A DNA stretch of 64,000 nt from assembly GCF_000379465.1 (NCBI RefSeq), contig NZ_KB905403.1, positions 254,452 through 318,451 on the forward strand. The letters run 5' to 3'. The notes beneath the pieces were generated by a model that saw only the letters and a program-made list of their open reading frames with translations, did no database searches and was not told the origin of the DNA. Made by a program: the position numbers and the translations under genes. Below, piece after piece: positions 54,071 through 63,276 of this stretch. Numbering within the stretch: position 1 is the stretch's first letter; every line of letters begins with the position of its first letter. Origin of the DNA: Sciscionella marina DSM 45152 (GTDB taxonomy: Bacteria; Actinomycetota; Actinomycetes; Mycobacteriales; Pseudonocardiaceae).

Positions 54071-55252
54071 TCATCCTCTCTGCAGGGTGGTGAGCATCGC
54101 CTCGACGGCGATCCGCGGTTTGACATTGAGTTCGATGGCTTCCCGGCAGTCGAGGATGGCCTCGATCCTGCGCAGTGCGCTCGCCGCGCTCAGCTGCCCG
54201 GCCAGGGTCGCGGAGTCCCGGGCACGGTCGGGATGGTTGAGCGTGACGTGCGCGCCGGTGGCCTTGGTGGCGAGCACATCCCGGTAGAACCCGGCGAGGT
54301 CGACGAGCGCGAGGTCGAGGCTGTCCCGCTGGGCCCGGGTGGCGCGGGATTTCTGCCGTTTCTCCAGGTCGCGTTCGGCGCTTTTGGCGGATCGTTCGGC
54401 GGCCGCGGTGCCCTTTCCGGAACCACCCGCGCCCATGGCGGTGCGCAGTGCGGCCTTTTCGGCGTCGTCGCGGGCCGCGCTCATGCTGCTGGCCTCGGAC
54501 TCGGCGGCGCCGACGAGCTGGTCGACGCAGGCGAACACATCGGCCGGCCTGCGCAGTGAGCCGGGGATGCGCAGCACGGATTCCCGCCGTTCGCGGACTT
54601 CGGGATCCTTCGCGAGCCGCCGTGCCCGCCCGATGTGCCCGCCGCACACCGAACCGGCCCAGCTCGCGGTCTCCGGGTCGATGCCGTCCCGGTTGGTGAG
54701 CACCTCGGCGATGGCCTCGGCGGGCGGGGTGCGCAGGTTGATCACCCGGCACCGGGAACGGATGGTCACCGAGACGTCGTCGGGATGGTCGGAGGGGGCG
54801 CACAGCAGGAACACGGTGCGGTCCGGCGGTTCCTCGACGGCCTTGAGCAGGGCGTTCGCCGCGCCCTCGGTGAGCCGGTCGGCATCGGAGATGATCACCA
54901 CCTGCCAGTGCCCCGCCGAGGGCCGCCGGGCGGCGAGCTGCACCAGCGAGCGCATCTGGGCGACCGGGATGGACAGTCCCTCCGGTTCCACGATGTGCAC
55001 ATCGGCGTGGGTTCCGGCGATCGCGGTATGGCAGCCGGAGCATTCCCCGCAGCCCTCGCCCTCGGTGCACTGCAGTGCGGCGGCGAAGGACCGGGCGACC
55101 ACCGAGCGCCCCGATCCCGGTGGGCCGGTGAACAGCCAGGCATGGGTCATACCACCGGTGCCGCCCGCCGCCGCGCTCGCGGCCGCGGACAGTTCCGCGA
55201 CGGCCTCGGTCTGCCCGACGAGATCAACCCAGACGCCGGTCCGGTTCGTCAC
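54071..55252 (-). CDS. holB: DNA polymerase III subunit delta-prime (clamp loader)
   Basis: A 393-residue AAA+ clamp-loader subunit. GPPGSGRS is the Walker A loop, the zinc module is C-x8-C-x2-C-type (CTEGEGCGECSGCH), and VVIISDADRLTEGAANALLKAVEEPP with RSRCRVINLRTP forms the Walker B and SRC sensor. A Lys/Arg-rich linker (about 270-300) precedes the C-terminal collar. GTG 55252 starts VTNRTGVWVDLVGQ, the family start; it overlaps the end of the MFS-TMK gene by 29 bases. Its place after topA and a kinase-like gene matches other actinomycetes. Confidence 0.9.
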   Translation of the reverse strand: MTNRTGVWVDLVGQTEAVAELSAAASAAAGGTGGMTHAWLFTGPPGSGRSVVARSFAAALQCTEGEGCGECSGCHTAIAGTHADVHIVEPEGLSIPVAQMRSLVQLAARRPSAGHWQVVIISDADRLTEGAANALLKAVEEPPDRTVFLLCAPSDHPDDVSVTIRSRCRVINLRTPPAEAIAEVLTNRDGIDPETASWAGSVCGGHIGRARRLAKDPEVRERRESVLRIPGSLRRPADVFACVDQLVGAAESEASSMSAARDDAEKAALRTAMGAGGSGKGTAAAERSAKSAERDLEKRQKSRATRAQRDSLDLALVDLAGFYRDVLATKATGAHVTLNHPDRARDSATLAGQLSAASALRRIEAILDCREAIELNVKPRIAVEAMLTTLQRG

Positions 55253-57182
55253 TGCCCTCGCTCCTCCCACGTCCGTCTTCTTCAGTTGTACCAAGGAGCG
55301 CCGCGAGCCTGCCGGTGATCTCCGCGATGAGCGCATCCGGCTCCTGATCGGCGTCCACCACCACGTACCGGTCCGGGTCGGCGGCGGCCAGTTCGGCGAC
55401 GGTCGTGGAGACCCGCCATGGGCTCTCCGGATCGGTCTCCGTGGCGTTGTCCAGCAGCACGGTGATGTCCGGGCGCAGCCGTTCGGTCGCCCAGTCGGTG
55501 AGCGCGTCCAGTTCGCGTTCTCCGGTCTCGGCGAACCGCACGGTGACCACGGCCGCGCCCTGCTGCAGCGCGGGCCGGATCTCCCGGTCGCCCGCCTCCG
55601 CGCGGACCGCCGCGGCCAGCAGCGCCCGTGCCTTGGGTGAGTGCAGCTGGGCGGTCTCGGCGATGGTGCCGGCACGCTGCTCGTGGTCCCCGACGAACAC
55701 GGTGGTCATGCCTCGCGCGCGCAACCACTCGGCGATGCGCGTGGCCTGCTCGGTCACCAGCGCGTCCCCGCCGCCCTCGACGGTCAGCAGCAGCCCGCTG
55801 GTGCGTGCCCCGCGCCCGCGCACCATGCGCACCAGGTTCGCCAGGATGGATTCGGTGGACCGGTCGCCCATCTGCCGATAGGCGATCACCCCGGACAGCG
55901 CGGCGAGCAGCCCGGCGCCACCGAGCACCGGACGGGTGCCGTCCATGATCATCTCCCGGCCGAACAACTCGATCCGGTGCTGCTGGGTGAGCCCGACCAG
56001 GATCGGGGATGCCACCGTTGAGCCGAAGAGCATGACCTTCATCAGCGACTGGTAGACCGAGTTGACCCGGCCGCGCACCTCGTCCTCGACCTGCGCGCCG
56101 ATGATCGTGATCCCGGTGAGGAAGGCGATTCCGGCCGCCGCGCCCACGATGTACACCGTGATCAGCGACATCACCAGGTGCGGGGAGATCGCGGACGCGG
56201 CAAGGGCGAGCCCGGCGACCACGATCGCCACCCCGAACAGCCGGTTGTGCGTCATCCGGTGCGCGATCCGCGGGGCGAGCACCATCCCGGTGGCCAGCCC
56301 GCAGAACAGGGTCACGAACAGCACCCCGAGCACCGACTCCCCGGAGAGCAGGCTCTGCGCGTACTGCCGCGCGGTCCCGATCACCGCGCCCGCCGCGGCG
56401 AAGGCACCGATCATGCCCAGCAGCAGACCGCGGATCAGCGGGGTGGCCCCGGCGATGCGCAGCCCCTCGCGCAGCATCCGGAGGAAACCCTCGCCGTCGC
56501 CGACGCGTTCGCGCTTTCCGGTGCGCCCGGAGATCTCCGGGATGCGGGTGCGGATGATGATCGCGCTCACCGCGTAGCAGCAGCCGCTGATCATCACGAT
56601 CAGTCCGCTGATCTCCATCGGCGACTGGCCGACTCGCAGGGAGGTGTAGATCCCGGAGAGCACGGCGTAGAGCAGGGCACCGGTGAGCACCGCGCAGCCG
56701 TAGGTGACCACGAGCCCGACCTGGTTCGCCGTTTCGATCTGGGCGCGCCGGCGCATCAGGTTCGGCACGCTGGAGTCCTTGGCGGGTACCCAGAGCATGG
56801 CCATGCAGCCGACCAGGAAGTTCGCCCCGAACAACCACCACACCGTGCCGACAAGCGGAATCGAGACGAACAGGGCACACCGCACCAGATCGGTGACCAC
56901 CATGACGGTGCGCCGGTCGAATCGGTCCGCGAGTACCCCGCCGATCGGGGCGAAGATCAGCCCGGGCGCCAGGTTGGTGAGTACCACCCCGGCGAACGCG
57001 AAGTTCTGCGCGAAGTAGCCGTGCAGCAGCTGGCTGGCCAGCCCGGAGAGGGCGAGGAACCCCAGCCAGTCCCCGACGCTGCACAGATAGGAGGAGGCGA
57101 GCAGCCTGCGGAACGGTTTGATGGCGAGTACGCTGCGCACCCGCCTGCTCGTGGATGTCGCTTCCACCGCGGTCAGGCTCAC
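55224..57182 (-). CDS. MFS transporter fused to a degenerate thymidylate-kinase-like domain
   Basis: A 652-residue fusion. The first 430 residues are a twelve-helix MFS permease (VLADRFDRRTVM is the helix 2-3 signature). The last 200 align in layout with thymidylate kinase: LLLTVEGGG occupies the P-loop strand, ITVLLDNATETDP the nucleoside end and YVVVDADQEPDALIAEI the C-terminal helix. However the P-loop GxxGxGKST is replaced by EGGGDALVTEQ and the DR(H/Y) substrate motif is absent. dTMP phosphorylation by this domain is therefore unlikely. GTG 57182 overlaps the upstream stop (GTGA). Confidence 0.83.
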   Translation of the reverse strand: MSLTAVEATSTSRRVRSVLAIKPFRRLLASSYLCSVGDWLGFLALSGLASQLLHGYFAQNFAFAGVVLTNLAPGLIFAPIGGVLADRFDRRTVMVVTDLVRCALFVSIPLVGTVWWLFGANFLVGCMAMLWVPAKDSSVPNLMRRRAQIETANQVGLVVTYGCAVLTGALLYAVLSGIYTSLRVGQSPMEISGLIVMISGCCYAVSAIIIRTRIPEISGRTGKRERVGDGEGFLRMLREGLRIAGATPLIRGLLLGMIGAFAAAGAVIGTARQYAQSLLSGESVLGVLFVTLFCGLATGMVLAPRIAHRMTHNRLFGVAIVVAGLALAASAISPHLVMSLITVYIVGAAAGIAFLTGITIIGAQVEDEVRGRVNSVYQSLMKVMLFGSTVASPILVGLTQQHRIELFGREMIMDGTRPVLGGAGLLAALSGVIAYRQMGDRSTESILANLVRMVRGRGARTSGLLLTVEGGGDALVTEQATRIAEWLRARGMTTVFVGDHEQRAGTIAETAQLHSPKARALLAAAVRAEAGDREIRPALQQGAAVVTVRFAETGERELDALTDWATERLRPDITVLLDNATETDPESPWRVSTTVAELAAADPDRYVVVDADQEPDALIAEITGRLAALLGTTEEDGRGRSEGSDEPDRRLG

Positions 57183-57685
57183 TCGAAGAGCGCTTTGATC
57201 TTGTCGTAGAAGTTGAACAGGATGATGATCACGAAGATGATCAGCGGGATGATGCAGCCCGCCGCGCCGGACTTCTTCTTCTGTTGCTGGTTCCGCTGCT
57301 GTTGCGGACCGCGCTGCTGCGGGCGCCGTTGTTGCTGCGGCTGCGCGGCCCTGGTCTGGGGCCGGGCGGGCCTGCGCGGGCGCGGCTTTTCCGTCTCTTC
57401 GGCCTGCTCGGCAGGGGCGAACACCGGCCCCGCCTGCTCGGCCTCTTCACGCGCCCTGCGCTTCTGCTCGGCGAGCTTGGCCTCCACGGTCGCCTGCAGG
57501 GACTTCGGGTCGGGTACCTCGGTGTCGGTGTACCGGCCGTAGGGATCCTCGCGCGTGTCCTGGTACTCGTTGCTGGTGACCAGCCCGGCCAACGGGTCGA
57601 CGAAACGCAGACCGGGCGGTGGCGAAGCAGTACCGTCCGGTCCGAACGGGGAGTCGTAGTCCTCGGCCACGTGCGGGTCCGTCAC
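57179..57685 (-). CDS. Hypothetical protein with Gln-rich middle and C-terminal membrane helix
   Basis: A 168-residue protein: an acidic N-terminal half, a basic Gln/Arg/Pro-rich middle (AQPQQQRRPQQRGPQQQ), then KKKSG and the single membrane helix CIIPLIIFVIIILF. The soluble part should face the cytoplasm as a tail-anchored protein. GTG 57685. It lies between topA and the MFS-TMK fusion and is translationally coupled to the latter. No function is known to me. Confidence 0.72.
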   Translation of the reverse strand: MTDPHVAEDYDSPFGPDGTASPPPGLRFVDPLAGLVTSNEYQDTREDPYGRYTDTEVPDPKSLQATVEAKLAEQKRRAREEAEQAGPVFAPAEQAEETEKPRPRRPARPQTRAAQPQQQRRPQQRGPQQQRNQQQKKKSGAAGCIIPLIIFVIIILFNFYDKIKALFE

Positions 57686-57711
57686 GAATCCAAGCCTAAC
57701 GCCAGTCCGGC

Positions 57712-60543
57712 TCAGGAGCTGGACTTCGAGGAGGTCGCCTTGGATTTCGACGTCTTCGCGGTGGACTTGGCCGCCGTGGACTTGCCCGTGCTCGATTTGC
57801 TCGTGCCCGACTTGGTGGTTGTCGACTTCTTCGCGGTGGAGCGCTTCTTGGGCGCGGGGCCCTTGGCGCGCTTCTCCGCGAGCAGTTCGGCGGCGCGTTC
57901 CGCGGTGAAGTCCTCCACCGTGTCCGAACGGCGCAGCGAGGCGTTGTACTCGCCGTCGGTGACGTAGGGGCCGAACCTGCCGTCCTTGACCACCATGGGC
58001 TTACCGGTCGCCGGGTCCTCGCCGAGCTCCTTGAGCGGTGGTTTCGCCGCCGCCTGGCGACCGCGGCGCTTGGGCTCGGCGTAGATCTTCTTCGCCTCCT
58101 CGAGGGTGACGGTGAAGATCTGCTCCTCATCGGTGAGCGAGCGCGAGTCGGTGCCCCGCTTCAGGTACGGGCCGTAGCGGCCGTTCTGCGCGGTGACCTC
58201 CTCGCCGGTGTCCGGATCGGTACCGACGACACGGGGCAGGGAGAGCAGTTTCAGTGCCTCGTCCAGGGTCACCGTGGACACGCTCATCGACTTGAACAGC
58301 GATCCGGTGCGCGGTTTCGGCTTCGCGGCCTTCTTGGTGCCCTTCTTGGGCGCCCCGGAAGAGGACTCGGCGGGCTCAGCCGGTTCGGGCAGGATCTCGG
58401 TCACGTACGGACCGAACCGGCCCTCCTTGGCCACGACCTCGTGCCCGGTGACCGGATCGGTGCCCAGCGAGCGCCCCTCCATCGGGGTGGCGAAAAGCTT
58501 CTCGGCGATCTCGGTGGTCAGCTCGTCGGGGGCGAGGTCATCGGTGAGGTTCGCCCGCTGCGCGTTGCCGTCCTCCCCGTCCCGCTCCAGGTAGGCGCCG
58601 TACCGGCCGACCCGGACGTAGATGGTGCGCCCGGCCTCGTCGGTGAGCATCGGGATGGAGTTGATCTCCCGGGCGTCGATGTCCTCGACCCCGGTACCCA
58701 CCAGCTTCTTCAGTCCTCCGGAGCGGCTGATCGAACCGGCGGGGCCGTTCTCACCGCCGAAGTAGAAGGAGTTCAGCCAGTTCACGCCGCGTTGTGAGCC
58801 GGTCGCGATGGTGTCCAGCTCGTCTTCCATGGCCGCGGTGAAGTCGTAGTCCACCAGCCGCTCGAAGTGCCGTTCGAGCAGCGCGACCACGGAGAAGGCG
58901 ACCCAGCTCGGCACGAGCGCGGAACCCTTCTTCCACACGTAACCGCGGTCCTGGATGGTCTTGATGATGCTCGCGTAGGTCGAGGGCCGCCCGATCCCGA
59001 GCTCCTGGAGCTTGCCGACCAGGCTCGGCTCGCTGTAGCGGGCCGGTGGGTTGGTGCTGTGCCCGTCCGGGGTGAGCTCGGTCGCGGTGATCGCGGCGCC
59101 CTCGGTGAGCTGGGGCAGCCGGGACTGCTTGTCGTCGGCCTCGCCGCCCGTCTCGGTGTCCACCGATTCCACGTAGGCCTTGAGGAAGCCGGGGAAGGTG
59201 ATGGTTCGCCCGGAAGCGGCGAAGGTGCACTCCTCGCCGGTGCTCGCGGTTCCGGTGATGCGCACCGAGGTGGTATTCCCGCGCGCGTCGGACATCTGCG
59301 AGGCGATGGTGCGCTGCCAGATCAGCTCGTAGAGGCGGAACTCGTCCGGGGAGAGCTCCTTGGCGACCTGACCGGGAGTGCGGAACGCCTCGCCCGCGGG
59401 GCGGATCGCCTCGTGCGCCTCCTGCGCGTTCTTCACCTTCTTGGCATACTGGCGCGGGGAGTTCGGCACGTAGTCCTTGCCGTAGAGCTCCAGCGCCTGG
59501 GAGCGGGCCGCGGTCAGCGCCGTCTCCGAGAGGTTCGTGGAGTCGGTACGCATATAGGTGATGTAGCCGTTCTCGTACAGCCGCTGCGCGATCGACATGG
59601 TGCGATCACTGGAGAACCGCAGCTTGCGACCGGCCTCCTGCTGCAGGGTGGAGGTCATGAACGGCGCGTACGGCTTGCGGGTGTACGGCTTCGACTCGAC
59701 GCTGGAGACCTGCAGCGCGGCCCCGGTGAGCGCTTCGGCGAGCGCCCGCGCGCCCGCCTCGTCGAGGACCCTGGCCTCGCCCTTGAGCTGGCCGCGCTCG
59801 TCGAAGTCCCGCCCGGTGGCGAGCTTCTGCCCGTCGATGGAGACCAGCCGGGCCCCGAAGTTGCGCGGCTCGGCCTCGGCGCCCGCGTCGAGCTGCGCGG
59901 CGATGTCCCAGTAGTTGGCCGAGACGAACGCGATCCGCTCGCGTTCGCGCTGCACCACGATGCGGGTGGCCACGGACTGCACCCGGCCCGCCGAAAGCTT
60001 CGGCATGACCTTCTTCCACAGCACGGGGGAGACCTCGTAGCCGTAGAGCCGGTCCAGGATGCGGCGGGTCTCCTGCGCGTCGACCAGGTCGTTGTCCAGT
60101 TCGCGGGTGTTCTCCGCGGCCGCGCGGATGGCGCCCTCGGTGACCTCGTGGAACACCATGCGGCGGACCGGGATCTTGGGCTTGAGCGTCTCCAGCAGGT
60201 GCCAGGCGATCGCCTCGCCCTCGCGGTCGGGGTCGGTGGCGAGGTAGAGCTCGTCGGCCTCTTTGAGCAGTCCCTTGAGCTCGGTGACCTTGGACTTCTT
60301 GTCCGGGGTGACGATGTAGAGCGGTGCGAAGTCGTTGTCCACGTCGACCCCGAGCCGCGCCCAGGACTCGCCCTTGTACTTGGCGGGCACGTCTGCGGCA
60401 CCGCGTGGCAGATCCCGGATGTGACCCGCGGACGAGTCCACGATGTACCCGTTGCCGAGATACGGGGCGATCTTGCGCGCCTTCGTCGGTGACTCGACGA
60501 TCACGAGTCGCCGGGTACCGGCCTCGCTCTTGGTCCCTGCCAC
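57712..60543 (-). CDS. topA: DNA topoisomerase I (type IA)
   Basis: A 943-residue topoisomerase that relaxes negative supercoils. The TOPRIM domain opens LVIVESPTKARKIAPYLG and has DPDREGEAIAWHL; the catalytic Tyr is in GYITYMRTDSTNLSE (near 320). LSAGRVQSVATRIVV is also conserved. The C-terminus has several repeats of the actinobacterial type (GPYV/GRYGPYLKRG) and ends in a Lys/Ser/Thr-rich tail of about 45 residues, known in this group to help processivity. GTG 60543 (VAGTKSEAG) is chosen by family start; the ribosome-binding site is close and weak, so a start further upstream is possible. Confidence 0.93.
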   Translation of the reverse strand: MAGTKSEAGTRRLVIVESPTKARKIAPYLGNGYIVDSSAGHIRDLPRGAADVPAKYKGESWARLGVDVDNDFAPLYIVTPDKKSKVTELKGLLKEADELYLATDPDREGEAIAWHLLETLKPKIPVRRMVFHEVTEGAIRAAAENTRELDNDLVDAQETRRILDRLYGYEVSPVLWKKVMPKLSAGRVQSVATRIVVQRERERIAFVSANYWDIAAQLDAGAEAEPRNFGARLVSIDGQKLATGRDFDERGQLKGEARVLDEAGARALAEALTGAALQVSSVESKPYTRKPYAPFMTSTLQQEAGRKLRFSSDRTMSIAQRLYENGYITYMRTDSTNLSETALTAARSQALELYGKDYVPNSPRQYAKKVKNAQEAHEAIRPAGEAFRTPGQVAKELSPDEFRLYELIWQRTIASQMSDARGNTTSVRITGTASTGEECTFAASGRTITFPGFLKAYVESVDTETGGEADDKQSRLPQLTEGAAITATELTPDGHSTNPPARYSEPSLVGKLQELGIGRPSTYASIIKTIQDRGYVWKKGSALVPSWVAFSVVALLERHFERLVDYDFTAAMEDELDTIATGSQRGVNWLNSFYFGGENGPAGSISRSGGLKKLVGTGVEDIDAREINSIPMLTDEAGRTIYVRVGRYGAYLERDGEDGNAQRANLTDDLAPDELTTEIAEKLFATPMEGRSLGTDPVTGHEVVAKEGRFGPYVTEILPEPAEPAESSSGAPKKGTKKAAKPKPRTGSLFKSMSVSTVTLDEALKLLSLPRVVGTDPDTGEEVTAQNGRYGPYLKRGTDSRSLTDEEQIFTVTLEEAKKIYAEPKRRGRQAAAKPPLKELGEDPATGKPMVVKDGRFGPYVTDGEYNASLRRSDTVEDFTAERAAELLAEKRAKGPAPKKRSTAKKSTTTKSGTSKSSTGKSTAAKSTAKTSKSKATSSKSSS

Positions 60544-60906
60544 AGCTCCCCTGCTTTCCGTATGGTCCTCCGGCACGCCAGTGTGCACCCGGTCCAGTCG
60601 AACACGCGGAGCCGACCTCGTTCGGACGACCCGGTGTGTCACCGATTCGGGTTGCCCCTCGGTGCCGCGTCGCCCCAGTCAGCTGATGCCACCGCGACAC
60701 AGTAAACGTCCCGTTCATGGATGCTACCCACGTTTCGTGGCAGCGCTCACTCGCGTTAACGGCGTTCGTCAAGCACAGCCCTGCGGAGCCGTGAGCAAGA
60801 TCACAGCAAACCAGGCTCGAATTAACCGTGAAGAGTGAACGAACGACGCACGGTGCCGGACAGAGCATGATAAGTGCACCCCATGCGTAGATCAGGAGGC
60901 TTTTTC
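60544..60906. other. Intergenic region between topA and the protease gene
   Basis: Divergent promoter region of about 360 bases. It holds the Crp-type palindrome at 60791-60804; no gene is evident. Confidence 0.45.
60791..60804 (+). promoter_or_regulatory. Crp/GlxR-type operator upstream of the secreted protease gene
   Basis: GTGAGCAAGATCAC, matching the Crp half-site pattern (T)GTGA-N6-TCAC(A); the right half is followed by A as in the full consensus. It lies about 103 bases before the protease ATG, which suits activation or repression by a cAMP-responsive regulator. Confidence 0.5.
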
Positions 60907-61746
60907 ATGCTGAAACGCCTGCTCGCCACGGCGACCGCGGTGCTGGCCGGTACCGGCTGCACGCTCGCCCTCGCCGTTCCCGCGGGTGCCGCGACCGACC
61001 CGAGCGCCGCGCCCGACTTCCACGCCACGCTGAAACTGTCCAACTGCTCGGGCGGGCTGGTGCGCATGCCCGGGGCCAAGGGCGGGGACAAGGCGCTGGC
61101 CATCTCCAACGGGCACTGCTACGACATCGATGCGCTCAAACCGGGGGTCGCGCTCGTCAACAAGCCCGATGCCCGGAGTTTCGGGCTGCTCGACGCCTCG
61201 GGTGCGCAGAAAGCGACGCTGAAGGCCACCACCCTGGTGTACGCCACCATGACCGATACCGATGTCTCGCTGTACGCGCTGGACAAGACCTACGATCAGA
61301 TCAAGTCCCAGACCGGGATCGAGCCGCTGAACCTGTCCGCGAGTCAGGCCGAGCAGGGTGACCCGATCACCGTGGCCTCCGGATACTTCACCGAGAAGTG
61401 GGACTGCTCGGTGGATGGGTTCGTGCCCCAGCTCAAGGAAGCGGACTGGACCTGGAAGAACTCCATTCGCTACACCAAGGAGTGCACCACCAAGCACGGC
61501 ACCTCGGGCTCGCCGATCATCGCCGCGGACGGCACGAGCATGGTCGGGATCAACAACACCGGCAATGACGACGGGCAGCGCTGCACCCTGAACAACCCGT
61601 GCGAGGTGGACGCCCAGGGCAACGTCACGGTGCACAAGGGGCAGAACTACGGCCAGCAGACCGATGCGCTGCCCGGATGCTTCGAGGGCTCCAAGCTGAA
61701 CCTGTCGAAGCAGGGCTGCACGCTGACCAAACCGCACACCAGCTGA
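60907..61746 (+). CDS. Secreted trypsin-like serine protease (S1 family)
   Basis: A 279-residue secreted protein with signal peptide (ending VPAGAA, cleavage near 29). The catalytic triad is visible: His in ISNGHCYD, Asp in DTDVSLYAL, and Ser in TKHGTSGSPIIA (GTSGSP). Cys pairs in SNCSGG, GHC, WDC, KEC and later suggest disulphides. ATG 60907 follows AGGAGG by eight bases. It resembles short actinomycete S1 proteases without a pro-domain; whether it is active or a substrate-narrow enzyme cannot be told. A Crp-type site precedes it. Confidence 0.85.
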   Translation: MLKRLLATATAVLAGTGCTLALAVPAGAATDPSAAPDFHATLKLSNCSGGLVRMPGAKGGDKALAISNGHCYDIDALKPGVALVNKPDARSFGLLDASGAQKATLKATTLVYATMTDTDVSLYALDKTYDQIKSQTGIEPLNLSASQAEQGDPITVASGYFTEKWDCSVDGFVPQLKEADWTWKNSIRYTKECTTKHGTSGSPIIAADGTSMVGINNTGNDDGQRCTLNNPCEVDAQGNVTVHKGQNYGQQTDALPGCFEGSKLNLSKQGCTLTKPHTS

Positions 61747-61747
61747 C

Positions 61748-62563
61748 TCAGGGGATCGCCTCGAGCGCCGGTTGGCGAACCCTGGCCAGTTCGGCGGGGC
61801 TGTGCGCGTTGACCACGGTGATCTCGCGGTGCGTGGCCAGCTCGCGCAGCCGGGCCTGGTTGGCCAACCGGGTGCTGCGGTCGGTCTGCACCCGTGACTC
61901 GAACAAGCCGAGCGCGGGTGGGCAGTGCGGCCGTCCGGCCAGCTCGCCGGGGTGGAAATAGGCGTCCCCGGCGTGCAGCAGCCAGCCGTTCGCGGTGCGC
62001 ACGGCTACCCCGGTGTGTCCTCGGGTGTGTCCGGCGAGCGGCACGAGCACCACCTCGGCCGGTATCTCGGAAAGGGGGCGTGTCGCCGCGAATCCGTACC
62101 AGGGCTCTCCGGTCGGTTCATGTGGCTGCCACTTCGGGCCGTGTGCGAACTGGACGTGCCGATAGCGCGGTCCGCTTATCTCGCGCAGCTCTTGGGCGTT
62201 CGCGTGCACCGTGGCGTGCGGGAAGTCGGCGAGCCCGCCCGCATGGTCCAGGTCGAGGTGGGTCAGCACGATGTGGCGCACGTCCTCGGGTTCATGGCCG
62301 AGCGCGCGCACCTGGTGCACTGCCGTCTCGGTCATGGTGGTGCGCACACCCACGGTGTGGACGAAGGATCGGCCCAGCCATGCGGCCGGGCGCTCGACCG
62401 CGCCGGTGCCCATTCCGGTCTCCACGAGCACCAGCTCGGATCCGGCCTCGATGAGCAGGCAGTGGCAGACCATCTCGGCCCGCCGCAGCAGGCCGGGTTC
62501 TCCGTCGATCAGCTTGCCGCCGAGCGGGCGCATCGTGCCGCAGTTCAGGTGGTGGACTCGCAT
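61748..62563 (-). CDS. Metallo-beta-lactamase-fold hydrolase (lactonase/glyoxalase II-like)
   Basis: A 271-residue metallo-hydrolase with VLVETGMGTG, the metal motif LTHLDLDHAGGL (HxDxDH), FAHGPKWQPH, PLAGHTRGHTG and LLHAGDAYF, and a late His in VVNAHSP. The arrangement resembles quorum-quenching lactonases and other small MBL esterases. Its ATG overlaps the end of the TetR gene by 19 bases, so the two form an operon and the enzyme's substrate may be the inducer. Confidence 0.83.
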   Translation of the reverse strand: MRVHHLNCGTMRPLGGKLIDGEPGLLRRAEMVCHCLLIEAGSELVLVETGMGTGAVERPAAWLGRSFVHTVGVRTTMTETAVHQVRALGHEPEDVRHIVLTHLDLDHAGGLADFPHATVHANAQELREISGPRYRHVQFAHGPKWQPHEPTGEPWYGFAATRPLSEIPAEVVLVPLAGHTRGHTGVAVRTANGWLLHAGDAYFHPGELAGRPHCPPALGLFESRVQTDRSTRLANQARLRELATHREITVVNAHSPAELARVRQPALEAIP

Positions 62564-63129
62564 GCCCTCGTCTCCTCGTCCAGGACGGCGCGCAGGTGCG
62601 CGCCGACGGTGTGCAGCGGTGTCAGATCGTGGTTGGTCTTGGCGAGCAGCAGTGCGCCCTCGATCGAGGTGAGCACCACGGTGGCGAGCTCGGCGGCCCG
62701 TTGGGCAGGCAGGCCGCTCGCGGTCAGCTGTCCTTCGATCGATTCCAGCCAGCCCGCGTAGCTCTGGGCGCAGGCCTGCCGGATCTGCTTGTTGCCGCCC
62801 GCGTCGAGTGCGATGGTGGCCAGCGGGCAGCCGTGCTCGAATCCGGATCCGCGCAGGTTCTCGCCGAGGGCTCCGGCCACGGCCGCGACCGCCTCGCCGG
62901 GACTCCGGTGTGCCGCGAGGATTCCTTGCAGTCCCTCGCGCAGTCGTTCCCCGGACAGTTGCACGGCTTCGACCGCGAGCTGTTCCTTGCCGCCGGGGAA
63001 GTGGAAGTACAGCGAACCCTTCGGTGCACCACCGGCACTGGTCAGCTGGTTCAGCCCGGTGGCGTGATAACCCCGGCTGCCGAACAGCTCGGCCGCGCTC
63101 TCCAGCATCCGCTCTCTACTGCCGCTCAT
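62545..63129 (-). CDS. TetR-family regulator (LmrA/YxaF-like)
   Basis: A 194-residue regulator. The HTH region RGYHATGLNQLTSAGGAPKG with SLYFHFPGGKEQL is the LmrA/QacR-like type; the C-terminal domain is of the LmrA/YxaF kind (GFEHGCPLATIALD). It is first gene of the pair with the metallo-hydrolase, behind the palindrome at 63155-63162, and probably represses both. Confidence 0.87.
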   Translation of the reverse strand: MSGSRERMLESAAELFGSRGYHATGLNQLTSAGGAPKGSLYFHFPGGKEQLAVEAVQLSGERLREGLQGILAAHRSPGEAVAAVAGALGENLRGSGFEHGCPLATIALDAGGNKQIRQACAQSYAGWLESIEGQLTASGLPAQRAAELATVVLTSIEGALLLAKTNHDLTPLHTVGAHLRAVLDEETRACESTT

Positions 63130-63154
63130 GGCCCGACCGTACGCGAAATATGAC

Positions 63155-63162
63155 GACCGGTC
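63155..63162 (-). promoter_or_regulatory. Probable TetR operator
   Basis: GACCGGTC, an 8-bp perfect palindrome in the context ATGACGACCGGTCTAGTTAG, 26 bases upstream of the TetR ATG. LmrA-type TetR proteins use sites of the AGACCGGTCT kind. An AT-rich -10-like TTAGATATGG follows. Confidence 0.5.
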
Positions 63163-63220
63163 TAGTTAGATATGGCAAAACCGGATGCGTCCGCGCCGCA
63201 GCGGACGTAATCTGCACGGC

Positions 63221-63238
63221 ATGGACAACCTCCGCTGA
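63221..63238 (+). CDS. Five-codon leader peptide of the ABC-F gene
   Basis: ATG-GAC-AAC-CTC-CGC-TGA (MDNLR), 38 bases before the ABC-F start. Its codons 2-5 form the left arm of a hairpin that sequesters the ABC-F ribosome-binding site, the layout of leader peptides that control antibiotic-resistance genes by ribosome stalling. Upstream ribosome-binding sequence is weak (GCACGGC). Confidence 0.4.
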   Translation: MDNLR

Positions 63239-63276
63239 ACAACGCGCCGAAACGGACGTCTTCGCGGAGGTTTGTC
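63224..63276 (+). promoter_or_regulatory. Hairpin masking the ABC-F ribosome-binding site
   Basis: GACAACCTCCGC (63224-63235) pairs with GCGGAGGTTTGTC (63264-63276) with one bulged T. The right arm contains the ABC-F Shine-Dalgarno GGAGG, so translation should need the hairpin opened, for example by a ribosome stalled on the leader peptide. Confidence 0.6.
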
